Shown piece after piece: positions 35,590 to 43,062 of a stretch of DNA of 64,000 nucleotides. A program made the position numbers and the translations under genes. The stretch spans positions 1,116,001 through 1,180,000 of the forward strand of contig NZ_CP072793.1 in the NCBI RefSeq assembly GCF_017901175.1, given 5' to 3'. The DNA is from Thiothrix unzii. Lineage in GTDB: Bacteria; Pseudomonadota; Gammaproteobacteria; Thiotrichales; Thiotrichaceae. Each line of letters opens with the position of its first letter. Position 1 is the stretch's first letter. The notes under the pieces are model-generated. The model saw only the letters and a program-made list of their open reading frames with translations, made no database searches and had not been told where the DNA came from.

Positions 35590-35900
35590 CCTGCGGGGAA
35601 GCTTTGCTTCCCCAGTACGGTATTTTTCCCTACGCCGTAGTTTCAGTGTTGTACTCATGGCGACTGATTTTTAGTCGTTATCGGTACAACACTGCCGGTT
35701 GCACGTCGCCGGTCATACAGACGCTTGCCCCTTTGTGCGGAACCTGTCCGCGCCTCGTTGTGGTTCGCTACGGCATGACCTTCTCACCCATTTGGAAGGT
35801 AACAGTAAGTACACAAGCAGTTGTAACGATGGCGACGTGCTGAATGCTCTGTTGGGGATTTTGTTGAAACTTGTCACCACGCTAATACGCACCAATGGTG
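35590..35900 (+). ncRNA. Structured non-coding region between DUF3577 and module M1
   Basis: No credible gene. Strong stems are visible: GGGGAAGC/GCTTCCCC with a TTT loop (35595-35613), and a nested hairpin with outer arms AGTGTTGTAC and GTACAACACT (35645-35654 and 35684-35693) and inner CGACT/AGTCG. GCGG/CCGC lies near 35740. The first hairpin follows the DUF3577 stop and could act as a weak terminator. The rest suggests a stable RNA. Confidence 0.55.
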
Positions 35901-35922
35901 ACAAACCTTAGTTGATCTTATT

Positions 35923-36172
35923 CACGTTGGGCTGCTTACCTTCGGGTAGGATGGCCTTTCCAGTGGGCAGGGATACCGCAATATCCGTGCCCACTGGAAA
36001 GGTTTCTATGTGTAGTGTTCCACTTCTGAACACGCCCTTAGCTGTCGCCTTTACAGGTTGCAGCCAACCCTTAAAGCTATCTGTGCCACTGCTGATAGCG
36101 GCTTAACTTCGGTTAAGTTGGTGGCTACCCCGCAAGGGGACTTTACTGTTTTGTTTACTGATCTTTTATTGT
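35923..36172 (+). ncRNA. Long structured leader module M1
   Basis: Successive hairpins: CTTACC-TTCG-GGTAGG (35935-35950); a perfect 15-bp stem starting CCTTTCCAGTGGGCA (35955-36002) with an inner GGATA/TATCC; GTGTTC/GAACAC (36015-36033); CCT-TTAC-AGG (36048-36057); CTTAAC-TTCG-GTTAAG (36102-36117); and CCCC-GCAA-GGGG (36128-36139). A possible promoter, TTTACT-17-TTTATT (36142-36170), ends it, just before leader L1. Confidence 0.8.
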
Positions 36173-36240
36173 TAACCCTGCCGGGAGAATCACTCCCGTG
36201 GGGGAGGTTTCTCCTGAAACTTACTTTTAGGAGAAATACC
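36173..36240 (+). promoter_or_regulatory. Short leader L1 (reference copy) before the DUF3275 gene
   Basis: Hairpin CGGGAG-AATCA-CTCCCG at 36182-36198. TTTCTCCT (36208-36215) can pair with AGGAGAAA (36229-36236), which holds the Shine-Dalgarno sequence seven bases before the ATG. Alternatively GGAG (36203-36206) can pair with CTCC (36211-36214), freeing the ribosome site: two mutually exclusive folds. Confidence 0.85.
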
Positions 36241-36930
36241 ATGCAACCATTTACTGCTAACACCGCTACTTCTACCGTTATCGTAACCGGCACATTGATG
36301 ATCCGTGATATTCCGAAACGTGCAGGTGGCTCATTCAAAGTTGGGAAACTCTCAACGCATATCGGTCAGTTCGAGGTGAAGAACCCTGAGCTTGACCAAT
36401 ACGAAGCGGGAACCTACTCCGGCAATTTTTGTATCGACAAAATTTACCCGTCACATTACGTGGCTGGTGGCAAAATCGTTATTGAAATGCGTGCGGTGCT
36501 TTCGTGCTTTGTGCTTGCCGGGTTCGATGAGGACACCGGAGAAGTAGAAAACAGCATCGAAGTCGATCCCATTGACGAAGAAACGTCTACTGTTACCGTA
36601 ACACCTGTTACCACGGTTGTTGAGGCAGCAGAAGACGTAGCACCTGCTTCCGGTGATGCTGCTCCTGTGGCAGATGATGACGCATCTGCTTCAGACAATG
36701 ACGCAGCCGACACTGACGACACCAAAGCGGTGATGTCGGTTGAGGAAGAGCGTGTTTTTCGTGAGCAACAGATGGATAAAGACACCTTTGGTGAGTTTTA
36801 TCCGTTGGGCGCGGAAGTTAAGCTGGATGTAACCGTTGGACGCACCAAGCTGCGTGCGCAGTGTGACCGCTTGAAGTCCTTGGGCTACAAGTTTGTCGCA
36901 GCGCGTCAAGTTTGGGTTAAAGCCGATTAA
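36241..36930 (+). CDS. DUF3275-family ICE protein
   Basis: The 229-residue protein has an N-terminal domain (ATSTVIVTGTLMIRDIPKRAGGSFKVGKLSTHIGQFEVKNPELDQYEAGTYSGNFCIDKIYPSHYVAGGKIVIEMRAVL) that fits DUF3275. An Ala/Asp-rich acidic linker (about residues 120-165) and a C-terminal YPLGAEVKLDVTVGRTKLRAQCDRLKSLGYKF segment follow. Function unknown. It is alone in its cassette behind leader L1. Confidence 0.75.
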   Translation: MQPFTANTATSTVIVTGTLMIRDIPKRAGGSFKVGKLSTHIGQFEVKNPELDQYEAGTYSGNFCIDKIYPSHYVAGGKIVIEMRAVLSCFVLAGFDEDTGEVENSIEVDPIDEETSTVTVTPVTTVVEAAEDVAPASGDAAPVADDDASASDNDAADTDDTKAVMSVEEERVFREQQMDKDTFGEFYPLGAEVKLDVTVGRTKLRAQCDRLKSLGYKFVAARQVWVKAD

Positions 36931-36940
36931 TTTACTTTGC

Positions 36941-37016
36941 AACACACCCCTTGGGAGAATATCACTCCCTTTGGGGCGTGGTGTTCTCCTGATGTTAACT
37001 TTGAAGGAGAAACACC
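36941..37016 (+). promoter_or_regulatory. Short leader L2
   Basis: Hairpin GGGAG-AATATCA-CTCCC; GGTGTTCTCCT pairs with AGGAGAAACACC. The outer pairs GGTGTT/AACACC differ from L1, a compensatory change. Confidence 0.8.
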
Positions 37017-37538
37017 ATGACGACTAATGTTCGCCCATTGATGGGGCAGCCACCTGAAGTTGCACCTGATGCGAAGGCTGAAATTTTGGCTGCGATTACC
37101 GTGCTGGCTAAACACCAAGTTGCTGCTGTTCGTCGATCCAGTGATAGCTGGCCAGAGCCTGATCGTGGTTATTGGGTCATCCCTGTTGGTAATTTTTGGG
37201 AAGAAAGCCAAGTATTCAAACCCTTTTGGATTGCTATTGAGCAGGCAGTGGATACATCGGTTGATACTGATTTACCGCAGGTTTTGTTTAATGGATGTTG
37301 TTACCCAGTACGTCGCCTAAATCTTTCATCTGAAGTGGCTTTGCATCACTTTAGTGGTTGGGGAACCGTTGATGTATCAACGCTGGACTTAGAGAAAGCC
37401 CTGATGAATGACGATGGTGAGCCTGTATCGGATGAGGCACAAACGATTGATGATGAAATATTTTACTATATAGAGCCGCACCAAATGGCATGGTCAGATA
37501 AGCAGCTCGAACAATTTCTTATTGAAACGGTCGTTTAA
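37017..37538 (+). CDS. Unknown cassette protein (173 aa)
   Basis: The acidic, Trp-rich protein (PEVAPDAKAEILAAITVLAKHQVAAVRRSSDSWPEPDRGYWVIPVGNFWEESQVFKPFWIAIEQAVD...) has no family I recognise. It is the only gene behind leader L2. Soluble, no signal peptide. The overall acidity recalls DNA-mimic anti-restriction proteins, but that is only a hint. Confidence 0.65.
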   Translation: MTTNVRPLMGQPPEVAPDAKAEILAAITVLAKHQVAAVRRSSDSWPEPDRGYWVIPVGNFWEESQVFKPFWIAIEQAVDTSVDTDLPQVLFNGCCYPVRRLNLSSEVALHHFSGWGTVDVSTLDLEKALMNDDGEPVSDEAQTIDDEIFYYIEPHQMAWSDKQLEQFLIETVV

Positions 37539-37559
37539 TTACTTGTTTTAAATCATCTT

Positions 37560-37626
37560 TAACCCATTGGGAGAATCACTCCCGTGGGGGAGGTTTCTCC
37601 TGAAACTCACTTTTAGGAGAAATACC
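37560..37626 (+). promoter_or_regulatory. Short leader L3
   Basis: Near-identical to L1: GGGAG/CTCCC hairpin and TTTCTCCT paired to the AGGAGAAA ribosome site before the ATG. Confidence 0.85.
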
Positions 37627-38784
37627 ATGACTGCTATCGCTAACGTCGGCATTGCCGAACCTTTATTTTCTGTTGATACCCTGTTGGCTGGCCCGACTTG
37701 TGCGGCGCAAGTACCTTCAGGCATTTACTGTGTGGGTGCATTAACCGCACCAGATGGGCAATTCCTGTATTTGTCGCTGGTTGGTCGTGATACGGCCTTC
37801 CAAGAACTACGCGGGTTAATGACTACCGGTAAGCTTAACTCCTTCTTGATTCGTCAGGACGGTGGTAAGTTAATTAGCGGTTGGTTCAGCCGTGAATGGC
37901 TGGGGAAGATGGAATATCACGGGGCAAAACTGCAAACCCAATTGTTTGGGGAAGTGTCCCAAATGATTTTCTATCATCCGTTACTGACCACACCCGATAA
38001 AGCCAATCAAACGGCGGTATTGCCCTATTTAGGGGAAATCACAGAATCTTTGATGCAGGACGCTTGGCAATTAGTGAAACACGTTTGCGAAGTGCCTTTG
38101 TTGGATGAGTGGCGCGATGTGGTCATGCAGTTGTTAACCCGGCTGGAATGGCTGGATACGTTAACGGGCTTTGGCTGTAATGCTACTTACATCAAGATCG
38201 GTAATAACATCGGTGGTTTGATCAGTGCCAATATCCGTGCCGGTGCGTTATGCGTCGATGCGGACTCTCAAGGGCGTTATGCCTTCCCGGACAAGTTAAC
38301 CATCGACTTAGAGGCAAACCGTTATCAACCTCCTGTACCAGCTCAAACACCATCTGATAAAAAGGGTGGTTTTGAGGACGATGCGGATTTCATCGACTGT
38401 TATTCCCGTGCGCAAGCGATTGCAGACGGGGTACTGGTGGATGCATCTGCACACAAAGAGGTTCGTGAGGCAGGCTTTAAAGTGCCGGTCGCATTAACGG
38501 CTGCGGTGTGGGATCGCTTCGTCGAGTGGGACAATGATGATGTTCGTAAAGAGCAGCAATCATTGGGACAAAGCACCGCTGGACGCTTGTGGGATGTCAT
38601 GTATATGGCGTTTTATGCCATCCGCCATTCACGGGGCGGCGGTGATGTGCTGTTTTACGATCTGCACGTCATTGAGCGCGATGGTTTTAGTACCACACCG
38701 CGTGGCATTAGGCTGAAGCTGTATTCTGGTGCGGGTGATCATGGCGAACACGTCATCACCATCATGCTGCCGGAAGAAGACTGA
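37627..38784 (+). CDS. Protein with C-terminal DUF6573 domain and unknown N-terminal region
   Basis: The 385-residue protein is modular. Residues about 255-385 (DFIDCYSRAQAIADGVLVDASAHKEVREAGFKVPVALTAAVWDRFVEW..., GRLWDVMYMAFYAIR..., KLYSGAGDHGEHVITIMLPEED) match DUF6573, usually a stand-alone protein of about 120 residues in ICEs and plasmids. The N-terminal 250 residues are unrecognised. The first six residues, MTAIAN, and their codons are identical to those of the helicase gene at 48342. Confidence 0.75.
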   Translation: MTAIANVGIAEPLFSVDTLLAGPTCAAQVPSGIYCVGALTAPDGQFLYLSLVGRDTAFQELRGLMTTGKLNSFLIRQDGGKLISGWFSREWLGKMEYHGAKLQTQLFGEVSQMIFYHPLLTTPDKANQTAVLPYLGEITESLMQDAWQLVKHVCEVPLLDEWRDVVMQLLTRLEWLDTLTGFGCNATYIKIGNNIGGLISANIRAGALCVDADSQGRYAFPDKLTIDLEANRYQPPVPAQTPSDKKGGFEDDADFIDCYSRAQAIADGVLVDASAHKEVREAGFKVPVALTAAVWDRFVEWDNDDVRKEQQSLGQSTAGRLWDVMYMAFYAIRHSRGGGDVLFYDLHVIERDGFSTTPRGIRLKLYSGAGDHGEHVITIMLPEED

Positions 38785-38795
38785 TTTTTTATTTT

Positions 38796-38872
38796 ATTCC
38801 TGTCGGGAAACGCATTCCCGGTGGGTGTGTGTTTCTACCGACGTACCACTACGCTAATTTTTGGAGAAACAC
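38796..38872 (+). promoter_or_regulatory. Short leader L4
   Basis: Divergent copy: CGGGAA-ACGCA-TTCCCG hairpin, then TGTGTTTCT pairs with AGAAACACA before the ATG. An alternative stem CGGT/ACCG replaces the usual GGAG/CTCC. The arms are about 24 bases apart. Confidence 0.75.
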
Positions 38873-38911
38873 ATGAAACTAATGAATCAAGGGGGTGAGT
38901 CATGCAGTTAA
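38873..38911 (+). CDS. Possible 12-codon leader peptide
   Basis: ATG directly behind the L4 ribosome site opens a 12-codon frame (MKLMNQGGESCS) whose end overlaps the next gene start by ten bases. Its second half supplies a GGGGGTGAG ribosome site for that gene. It may couple translation or simply be a remnant start. Confidence 0.35.
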   Translation: MKLMNQGGESCS

Positions 38912-39141
38912 ATGGCATCCCTGTAAAACTGCACCGGACACCCAAAGGTAAAACCCTACTGCAACCTCAAGCCCACGCCTACTGTCGGTGGGAGTCAGTC
39001 AGTGGTGCTGACAGTAGTGTTACCCGGCATCGTCAAATGAAGCAAGCCATCGCCCGTGCCGTGCAATTGCGCGGCTGCGTGCGTGCCGTGTCTTTTTTGC
39101 CGGATGGCATTGTCCAGCATGGCGAATGGCGGAGAGTCTGA
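38902..39141 (+). CDS. Small basic cassette protein (79 aa)
   Basis: A 79-residue protein (MQLNGIPVKLHRTPKGKTLLQPQAHAYCRWESVSGADSSVTRHRQMKQAIARAVQLRGCV) with net positive charge. No family recognised. It is followed one base after its stop by the next gene, so both are one cassette behind leader L4. Confidence 0.6.
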   Translation: MQLNGIPVKLHRTPKGKTLLQPQAHAYCRWESVSGADSSVTRHRQMKQAIARAVQLRGCVRAVSFLPDGIVQHGEWRRV

Positions 39142-39142
39142 T

Positions 39143-39562
39143 ATGGGTTCCTATTATGGCTATCCTAATCGTCCTGCGCTGGTTGCCGAGCTGACAACCC
39201 GTTGGCAAAGCGGGGAAAAGTACATGGAAACGGTTGCGCACACGTTGCGCGGCAATGTCCTATGGGCTGTTCACCGCTGGGTAGATGCTGAAGGTCAGGT
39301 GATTTCAACGTCAGATGATCGGGGTGGGCATTTCATTTATGCCTATCTGTTGCAAGTGCATGGTGGTGATTGGGGATACAAACCGTTGGAGGAATCCAGC
39401 GGCCCGGTCTATTACACCTGTCCGTTGAAATACCTCGACATGGCGGCTGAAACCCATCCTGAGTGGCGCGAAAAGGTGCGGAATTATCACCGTGCTAAAA
39501 AGCGCACGTTTGAAATTGGGCAGTGGTACGAATATGCCAATGAAGGCATTGTGAGACTGTAA
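39143..39562 (+). pseudogene. Cassette gene interrupted by the IS256-family element (5' part)
   Basis: The visible product is 139 residues and ends EGIVRL using a stop inside the IS end. Removing the IS and one 8-bp duplicate joins 39552 to 40890 in frame and restores a 168-residue protein whose lost tail is RISRINPLCGWLDGTEYRLT... The C-terminal about 33 residues are thus displaced. The protein (MGSYYGYPNRPALVAELTTRWQ..., GPVYYTCPLKYLDMAAET) has no family I can name. The truncation may or may not inactivate it. Confidence 0.85.
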
Positions 39563-40881
39563 AGAAATCTGTGTAACTGCGTTTTGCTCATAAATCAAAC
39601 AAAGTCTTTGAGCCTGTCTTCAAACAGGAGCATAAAGCGGTTGAGTGCCGATTTCCAGTTATGGATGGGCATCGTCCATTTGCGCGAAGCCTGTTCAATG
39701 GCAAGGAAAACCACTTTTTTGGCAGCATCTTCGTTAGTAAATACCTTGCGCTTGTTCACCGCCTTGCGCACCACGCTGTTGAGGGATTCGATGGCGTTAG
39801 TGGTGTAGATGGCTTTGCGGATGTCCGCAGGGTAAGCAAAGAAGGTGTTGAGGTTTTCCCAGTGGTTGAGCCACGAACGGCTGATTTGTGGGTATTTGTC
39901 ATTCCAGCGTTCACCAAACTGCTGGAGGGCGAGTTTCCCTTGGTCTTCGGTGCTGGCTTGGTAGATGTCCTTGAGGTCGGTGGTGACGGCTTTGTAATCT
40001 TTCCATGCCACGAATTTCAAGGAGTTGCGTACCATGTGGACGATGCAAAGTTGGATGTCAGTTTTGGGGAACACCGCATTGATGGCATCGGGGAAGCCTG
40101 TCAGCCCATCCACGCAGGCAATCAGGATGTCCTGGACACCCCGATTTTGCAGTTCAGTCAAAACGCCTAACCAGAATTTCGCACCTTCATTTTCGGACAG
40201 CCATAGCCCCAACAGTTCTTTATGCCCTTGCAAGTTGACCGCCAATGCAAGGTAGACTGATTGGTTAACCACTTGTTTTCCCTTGCGGATTTTCATCACC
40301 ATCGCATCAAGGTAGACAATCGGGTAGACCGGGTCTAACGGGCGGGATTGCCATGTTGTCACCTGATCCAACACCGATGCCGTGACACTGGATACCAAGG
40401 TCGGGGAAACCTCTGCCCCGTACAGCTCTTGGAAGCAATCCACGATTTCACGCGTACTCATGCCTTTGGCATACAGGTACAGGATTTGGTCATCCATCTT
40501 GGTGAAGCGGGTTTGGTTTTTCTTCACCAGTTGCGGGCTGAAACTGCCATCACGGTCACGCGGGGTTTGGATTTCAACCGTGCCTTGGTCGCTTTTCAGC
40601 AGCTTGCTCATGTAACCGTTACGGCTGTTCCCTACCTCTGGGGTTTTCGCATGGCGGTCATACCCTAGATGGTCATCCAATTCCGCGTTTAAAGCAGCCT
40701 CTACCGTCATCTTCAGCAGGAGTTGCGATAGTTGCTTGAGGTCTGCTTCCGTCTTGATGCTTTTTGCCAAGTCTTTGGCTAGAGCTTGGAGTTGTGCCTG
40801 TTCCATTGTGTCGTACTCTCTCATCGTTACCCGCATTAGGGTAGCCTATCAGAGCAGTTACACAGTTTGGTTTACAGTCTC
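39553..40881 (-). mobile_element. IS256-family insertion sequence, complete, 1329 bp
   Basis: The 28-bp imperfect terminal inverted repeats start GAGACTGTAAA at both ends (39553-39580 and 40854-40881 reversed) and end TGTGTAACTGC. The target duplication GGCATTGT is present at 39545-39552 and 40882-40889. One transposase gene fills the element. An exact duplication suggests a recent insertion. Confidence 0.93.
39595..40836 (-). CDS. IS256-family (mutator-type) transposase
   Basis: The 413-residue DDE transposase has the helical insertion and motifs of the family: YLDAMVMKIRKG (first Asp), ACVDGLTGFPDAINAVFP (second Asp), and TTNAIESLNSVVRKAVNKRKVF (Glu). The frame is intact and full length. 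Internal starts at 40824 (MREYDT) or 40806 (MEQAQ) are alternatives. The gene is on the opposite strand to the ICE cassettes. Confidence 0.93.
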   Translation of the reverse strand: MRVTMREYDTMEQAQLQALAKDLAKSIKTEADLKQLSQLLLKMTVEAALNAELDDHLGYDRHAKTPEVGNSRNGYMSKLLKSDQGTVEIQTPRDRDGSFSPQLVKKNQTRFTKMDDQILYLYAKGMSTREIVDCFQELYGAEVSPTLVSSVTASVLDQVTTWQSRPLDPVYPIVYLDAMVMKIRKGKQVVNQSVYLALAVNLQGHKELLGLWLSENEGAKFWLGVLTELQNRGVQDILIACVDGLTGFPDAINAVFPKTDIQLCIVHMVRNSLKFVAWKDYKAVTTDLKDIYQASTEDQGKLALQQFGERWNDKYPQISRSWLNHWENLNTFFAYPADIRKAIYTTNAIESLNSVVRKAVNKRKVFTNEDAAKKVVFLAIEQASRKWTMPIHNWKSALNRFMLLFEDRLKDFV

Positions 40882-40889
40882 GGCATTGT

Positions 40890-40986
40890 CCGTATCAGTC
40901 GCATCAATCCACTCTGCGGATGGCTTGACGGTACAGAGTATCGTCTAACCCACAAGGAATGGATCGGCGAATGCCTGACCGCTTAA
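40890..40986 (+). pseudogene. Displaced 3' end of the IS-interrupted cassette gene
   Basis: Reading in the frame of the gene before the IS gives RISRINPLCGWLDGTEYRLT and onward to TAA at 40984-40986. No start codon remains. Confidence 0.85.
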
Positions 40987-40995
40987 TTGTTTAAC

Positions 40996-41244
40996 TTTGG
41001 GCAAATCACACCTTCGGGTGTGGTGGCCTTTCCAGTGGGCAGGGATACTGTAATATCCGTGTCCGGTGGAAAGGTTTCTATGTGTAGTGTTCCACTTCTG
41101 AACACGCCCTTAGCTATTGGTCTTACGACTGGTAGCCAACCCTTAAAGCTATCTGTGCCACTGCTGATAGCGGCTTAACTTCGGTTAAGTTGGTGGCTAC
41201 CCCGCAAGGGGACTTTACTGTTTTGTTTACTGATCTTTTATTGT
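40996..41244 (+). ncRNA. Long structured leader module M2
   Basis: Repeat of M1 with compensatory changes. The first hairpin is CACACC-TTCG-GGTGTG (41007-41022; CTTACC/GGTAGG in M1), and the TTAC-loop stem is GGTC/GACT (CCT/AGG in M1). The CCTTTCC stem has lost some pairs. CTTAAC-TTCG-GTTAAG (41174-41189) and CCCC-GCAA-GGGG (41200-41211) are kept. No gene in this stretch. Confidence 0.8.
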
Positions 41245-41315
41245 TAACCCTGCCGGGAGAATCTCTCCCGTGGGGGAGGTTTCTCCTGAAACTCACTTTT
41301 AGGAGGTGCTATCTC
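41245..41315 (+). promoter_or_regulatory. Short leader L5
   Basis: GGGAG-AATCT-CTCCC hairpin. Only CTCCT/AGGAG can pair at the ribosome site because AAATACC is replaced by GTGCTATCTC, so sequestration should be weaker here. Confidence 0.8.
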
Positions 41316-41537
41316 ATGAATGATCCAAAATATTCACAGCGACAATCCGCTGCTATTCATCAGCAATTGATTGGTGGCGTTATTGAACGATCCCTTGTCG
41401 GTGAAAACTGGTCTGGAATACCGGGATTCGGTTTTGAAGTGCGTATGCCAACGGGTGAGCTGAAAACAGTGTTTGTTTTGAGTGATCCAGAAGGCAATGG
41501 TGCTGGCTGCCTTGAGATTAATGGAGAAATTTCATGA
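41316..41537 (+). CDS. Small cassette protein, paralogue of 41959-42162
   Basis: A 73-residue protein. The C-terminal half FGFEVRMPTGELKTVFVLSD plus PEGNGAG is nearly identical to the protein at 41959, showing a recent duplication. No family recognised. It overlaps the next gene by four bases. Confidence 0.7.
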   Translation: MNDPKYSQRQSAAIHQQLIGGVIERSLVGENWSGIPGFGFEVRMPTGELKTVFVLSDPEGNGAGCLEINGEIS

Positions 41538-41854
41538 ACCCTCATTACACACGCGGTAGCAATCTTGTTTCTGTGAACAGCAGATACAGCGTTACCGAGG
41601 CCATGAAAGAGCCTATTGGTTATAAGGCTTGTTGGATATGCCCATCACGGGATGAAGCCATTGTTTTTGTCAGAAACATCAAAGCAGTGGCAACACTTCT
41701 TAACAGGTCAACAACCTGCTTTCGGTATCGTGTTCCCAAATATGACGAATCTGCTGAAAGCATGAGGATTCAATTACAACTGATTTCCAATGGACAAATG
41801 AAAGCTGAAGATATTGCTTCAGAATGGATGGTTATCATGGAAATCACTGCCTGA
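41534..41854 (+). CDS. Unknown cassette protein (106 aa)
   Basis: A 106-residue protein (NPHYTRGSNLVSVNSRYSVTEAMKEPIGYKACWICPSRDEAIVFVRNIKAVATLLNRSTTCFRYRV...) coupled to the preceding gene by an ATGA overlap. No family recognised; no membrane segment. Confidence 0.6.
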   Translation: MNPHYTRGSNLVSVNSRYSVTEAMKEPIGYKACWICPSRDEAIVFVRNIKAVATLLNRSTTCFRYRVPKYDESAESMRIQLQLISNGQMKAEDIASEWMVIMEITA

Positions 41855-41869
41855 AATAGCCGTTTCGCT

Positions 41870-41958
41870 TGTTACTGATCTTTTATTGTTAACCCTACTG
41901 GGAGAATCATTCCCGTGGGGGGAGGTTTCTCCTGAACTTCACTTTTAGGAGAAATACC
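41870..41958 (+). promoter_or_regulatory. Short leader L6 with upstream flank
   Basis: Includes the TACTGATCTTTTATTGTTAA flank shared with M1 and M2 (candidate -10 region), GGGAG-AATCA-TTCCC (one G-U pair), and TTTCTCCT paired to AGGAGAAA. Confidence 0.8.
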
Positions 41959-42162
41959 ATGTCAGATGTTGAATACACAAAAATGATGGCGACAGCTATC
42001 GGTCAATCGTTAGTTGGAGCAGTGATTACCCAGTCGGTAGTCGCTGAAGATTATTCCAGCTTTGGCTTTGAAGCACGGATGCCCACGGGTGAGATAAAGA
42101 CTGTTTGGGTCTTGAGTGATCCAGAAGGCAATGGTGCTGGCTTCCTTGATGTGGAGAGCTGA
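41959..42162 (+). CDS. Small cassette protein, paralogue of 41316-41537
   Basis: A 67-residue protein. FGFEARMPTGEIKTVWVLSD plus PEGNGAGFLDV matches the paralogue at about 80 percent over the last 30 residues by eye, while the first half differs. Function unknown. Confidence 0.7.
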   Translation: MSDVEYTKMMATAIGQSLVGAVITQSVVAEDYSSFGFEARMPTGEIKTVWVLSDPEGNGAGFLDVES

Positions 42163-42165
42163 TTA

Positions 42166-42372
42166 ATGGCTGGTTTTATTATCGAAACACCCAATCAGTG
42201 CTGGCATGTTATTGCGGCGGGGAAAATCTGCTTTATTGCCGGATATGATTGTCGCAAGACATCACCGCCTCATGTTTTTGCCGATTACCAAGAAGCCGAG
42301 CCTGTATTAAAGGCTTTGCAGCAAGGTGATCACCGTGCGGAAAAGTTGCGGATTGTCGCAGCATCCCTTTAA
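42166..42372 (+). CDS. Unknown cassette protein (68 aa)
   Basis: A 68-residue protein (AGFIIETPNQCWHVIAAGKICFIAGYDCRKTSPPHVFADYQEAEPVLKAL) starting four bases after the previous stop. Three cysteines. No family recognised. Confidence 0.6.
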   Translation: MAGFIIETPNQCWHVIAAGKICFIAGYDCRKTSPPHVFADYQEAEPVLKALQQGDHRAEKLRIVAASL

Positions 42373-42383
42373 ACCTCATTGTT

Positions 42384-42453
42384 ACCAACCCTACCGGGAG
42401 AATCACTCCCGTGGGAGAGGTTTCTCCTGATATTTACGTTAAGGAGAAACACT
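42384..42453 (+). promoter_or_regulatory. Short leader L7 before radC
   Basis: CGGGAG-AATCA-CTCCCG hairpin; GTTTCTCCT pairs with AGGAGAAAC (nine pairs) before the ATG. Confidence 0.85.
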
Positions 42454-42963
42454 ATGGACTATCAAGATCAAAACCAATGCGTTATGGAAGCAGGCGGGAT
42501 GTACCGCGTGAGTGGCTTGTTTAGTGCTGATGACCTCATGGGTATCGCCAGTGGTATTGCGCTGCAAGCACTCAACCAACGCAAAGACCTGAACCTTGCC
42601 GATCCTGATGCGGTGCGTACTTACCTGCTGTCATGGCTGGGGAACCGCAAGGCTGAAGTGTTTGGGTGTTTGTTTCTGGATAATAATCACCGGCTTTTGC
42701 ATGTCGGTGAATTGTTTTTCGGAACCATTGATAAAGCCAGCGTTCACCCTCGCGAGGTTGTACGGGAATGCCTGAAGCACAACGCTGCTGCGGTCATTTT
42801 TGTACACAACCACCCGTCAGGTGTCCCGGAGCCTAGTCAAGCGGATGAACGCATTACCCAAAAGCTCAAGGATTCACTGAATCTGATTGATGTGCGGGTA
42901 TTGGATCACTTCGTGGTCGGTGTTGACGCTATGGTGTCATTCGCTGAACGCGGCTTGTTATAA
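42454..42963 (+). CDS. radC: RadC-family JAMM/MPN-domain protein
   Basis: The 169-residue protein has the metalloprotease-like JAMM motif [14 protein letters not shown] (His118, His120, Ser128, Asp131) and the upstream [50 protein letters not shown] core. It lacks the N-terminal HhH part of chromosomal RadC, as usual for plasmid and ICE forms. The function of RadC is unsettled; a role in conjugative establishment is only inferred. Confidence 0.88.
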   Translation: MDYQDQNQCVMEAGGMYRVSGLFSADDLMGIASGIALQALNQRKDLNLADPDAVRTYLLSWLGNRKAEVFGCLFLDNNHRLLHVGELFFGTIDKASVHPREVVRECLKHNAAAVIFVHNHPSGVPEPSQADERITQKLKDSLNLIDVRVLDHFVVGVDAMVSFAERGLL

Positions 42964-42987
42964 CCCTTAGCTTTTTAAGCACTCATT

Positions 42988-43062
42988 GTTAACCAACCCC
43001 GCCGGGAAGCATTTCCCGTAGGGGGTGTTTCTCCCGGTGTTATTTTTTTCAGGAGAAACACG
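42988..43062 (+). promoter_or_regulatory. Short leader L8
   Basis: CGGGAA-GCAT-TTCCCG hairpin (A-U replaces the G-C of L1). GTGTTTCTCC pairs with GGAGAAACAC (ten pairs). GGG/CCC alternative stem retained. Confidence 0.8.

Noticed and set aside
36058-36930. Longer version of the DUF3275 gene starting in module M1, with similar long starts at 41190 and 45400
   Set aside because: The extension is the translated leader repeat; the ribosome site lies directly before the inner ATG, and stems vary between copies at DNA level.
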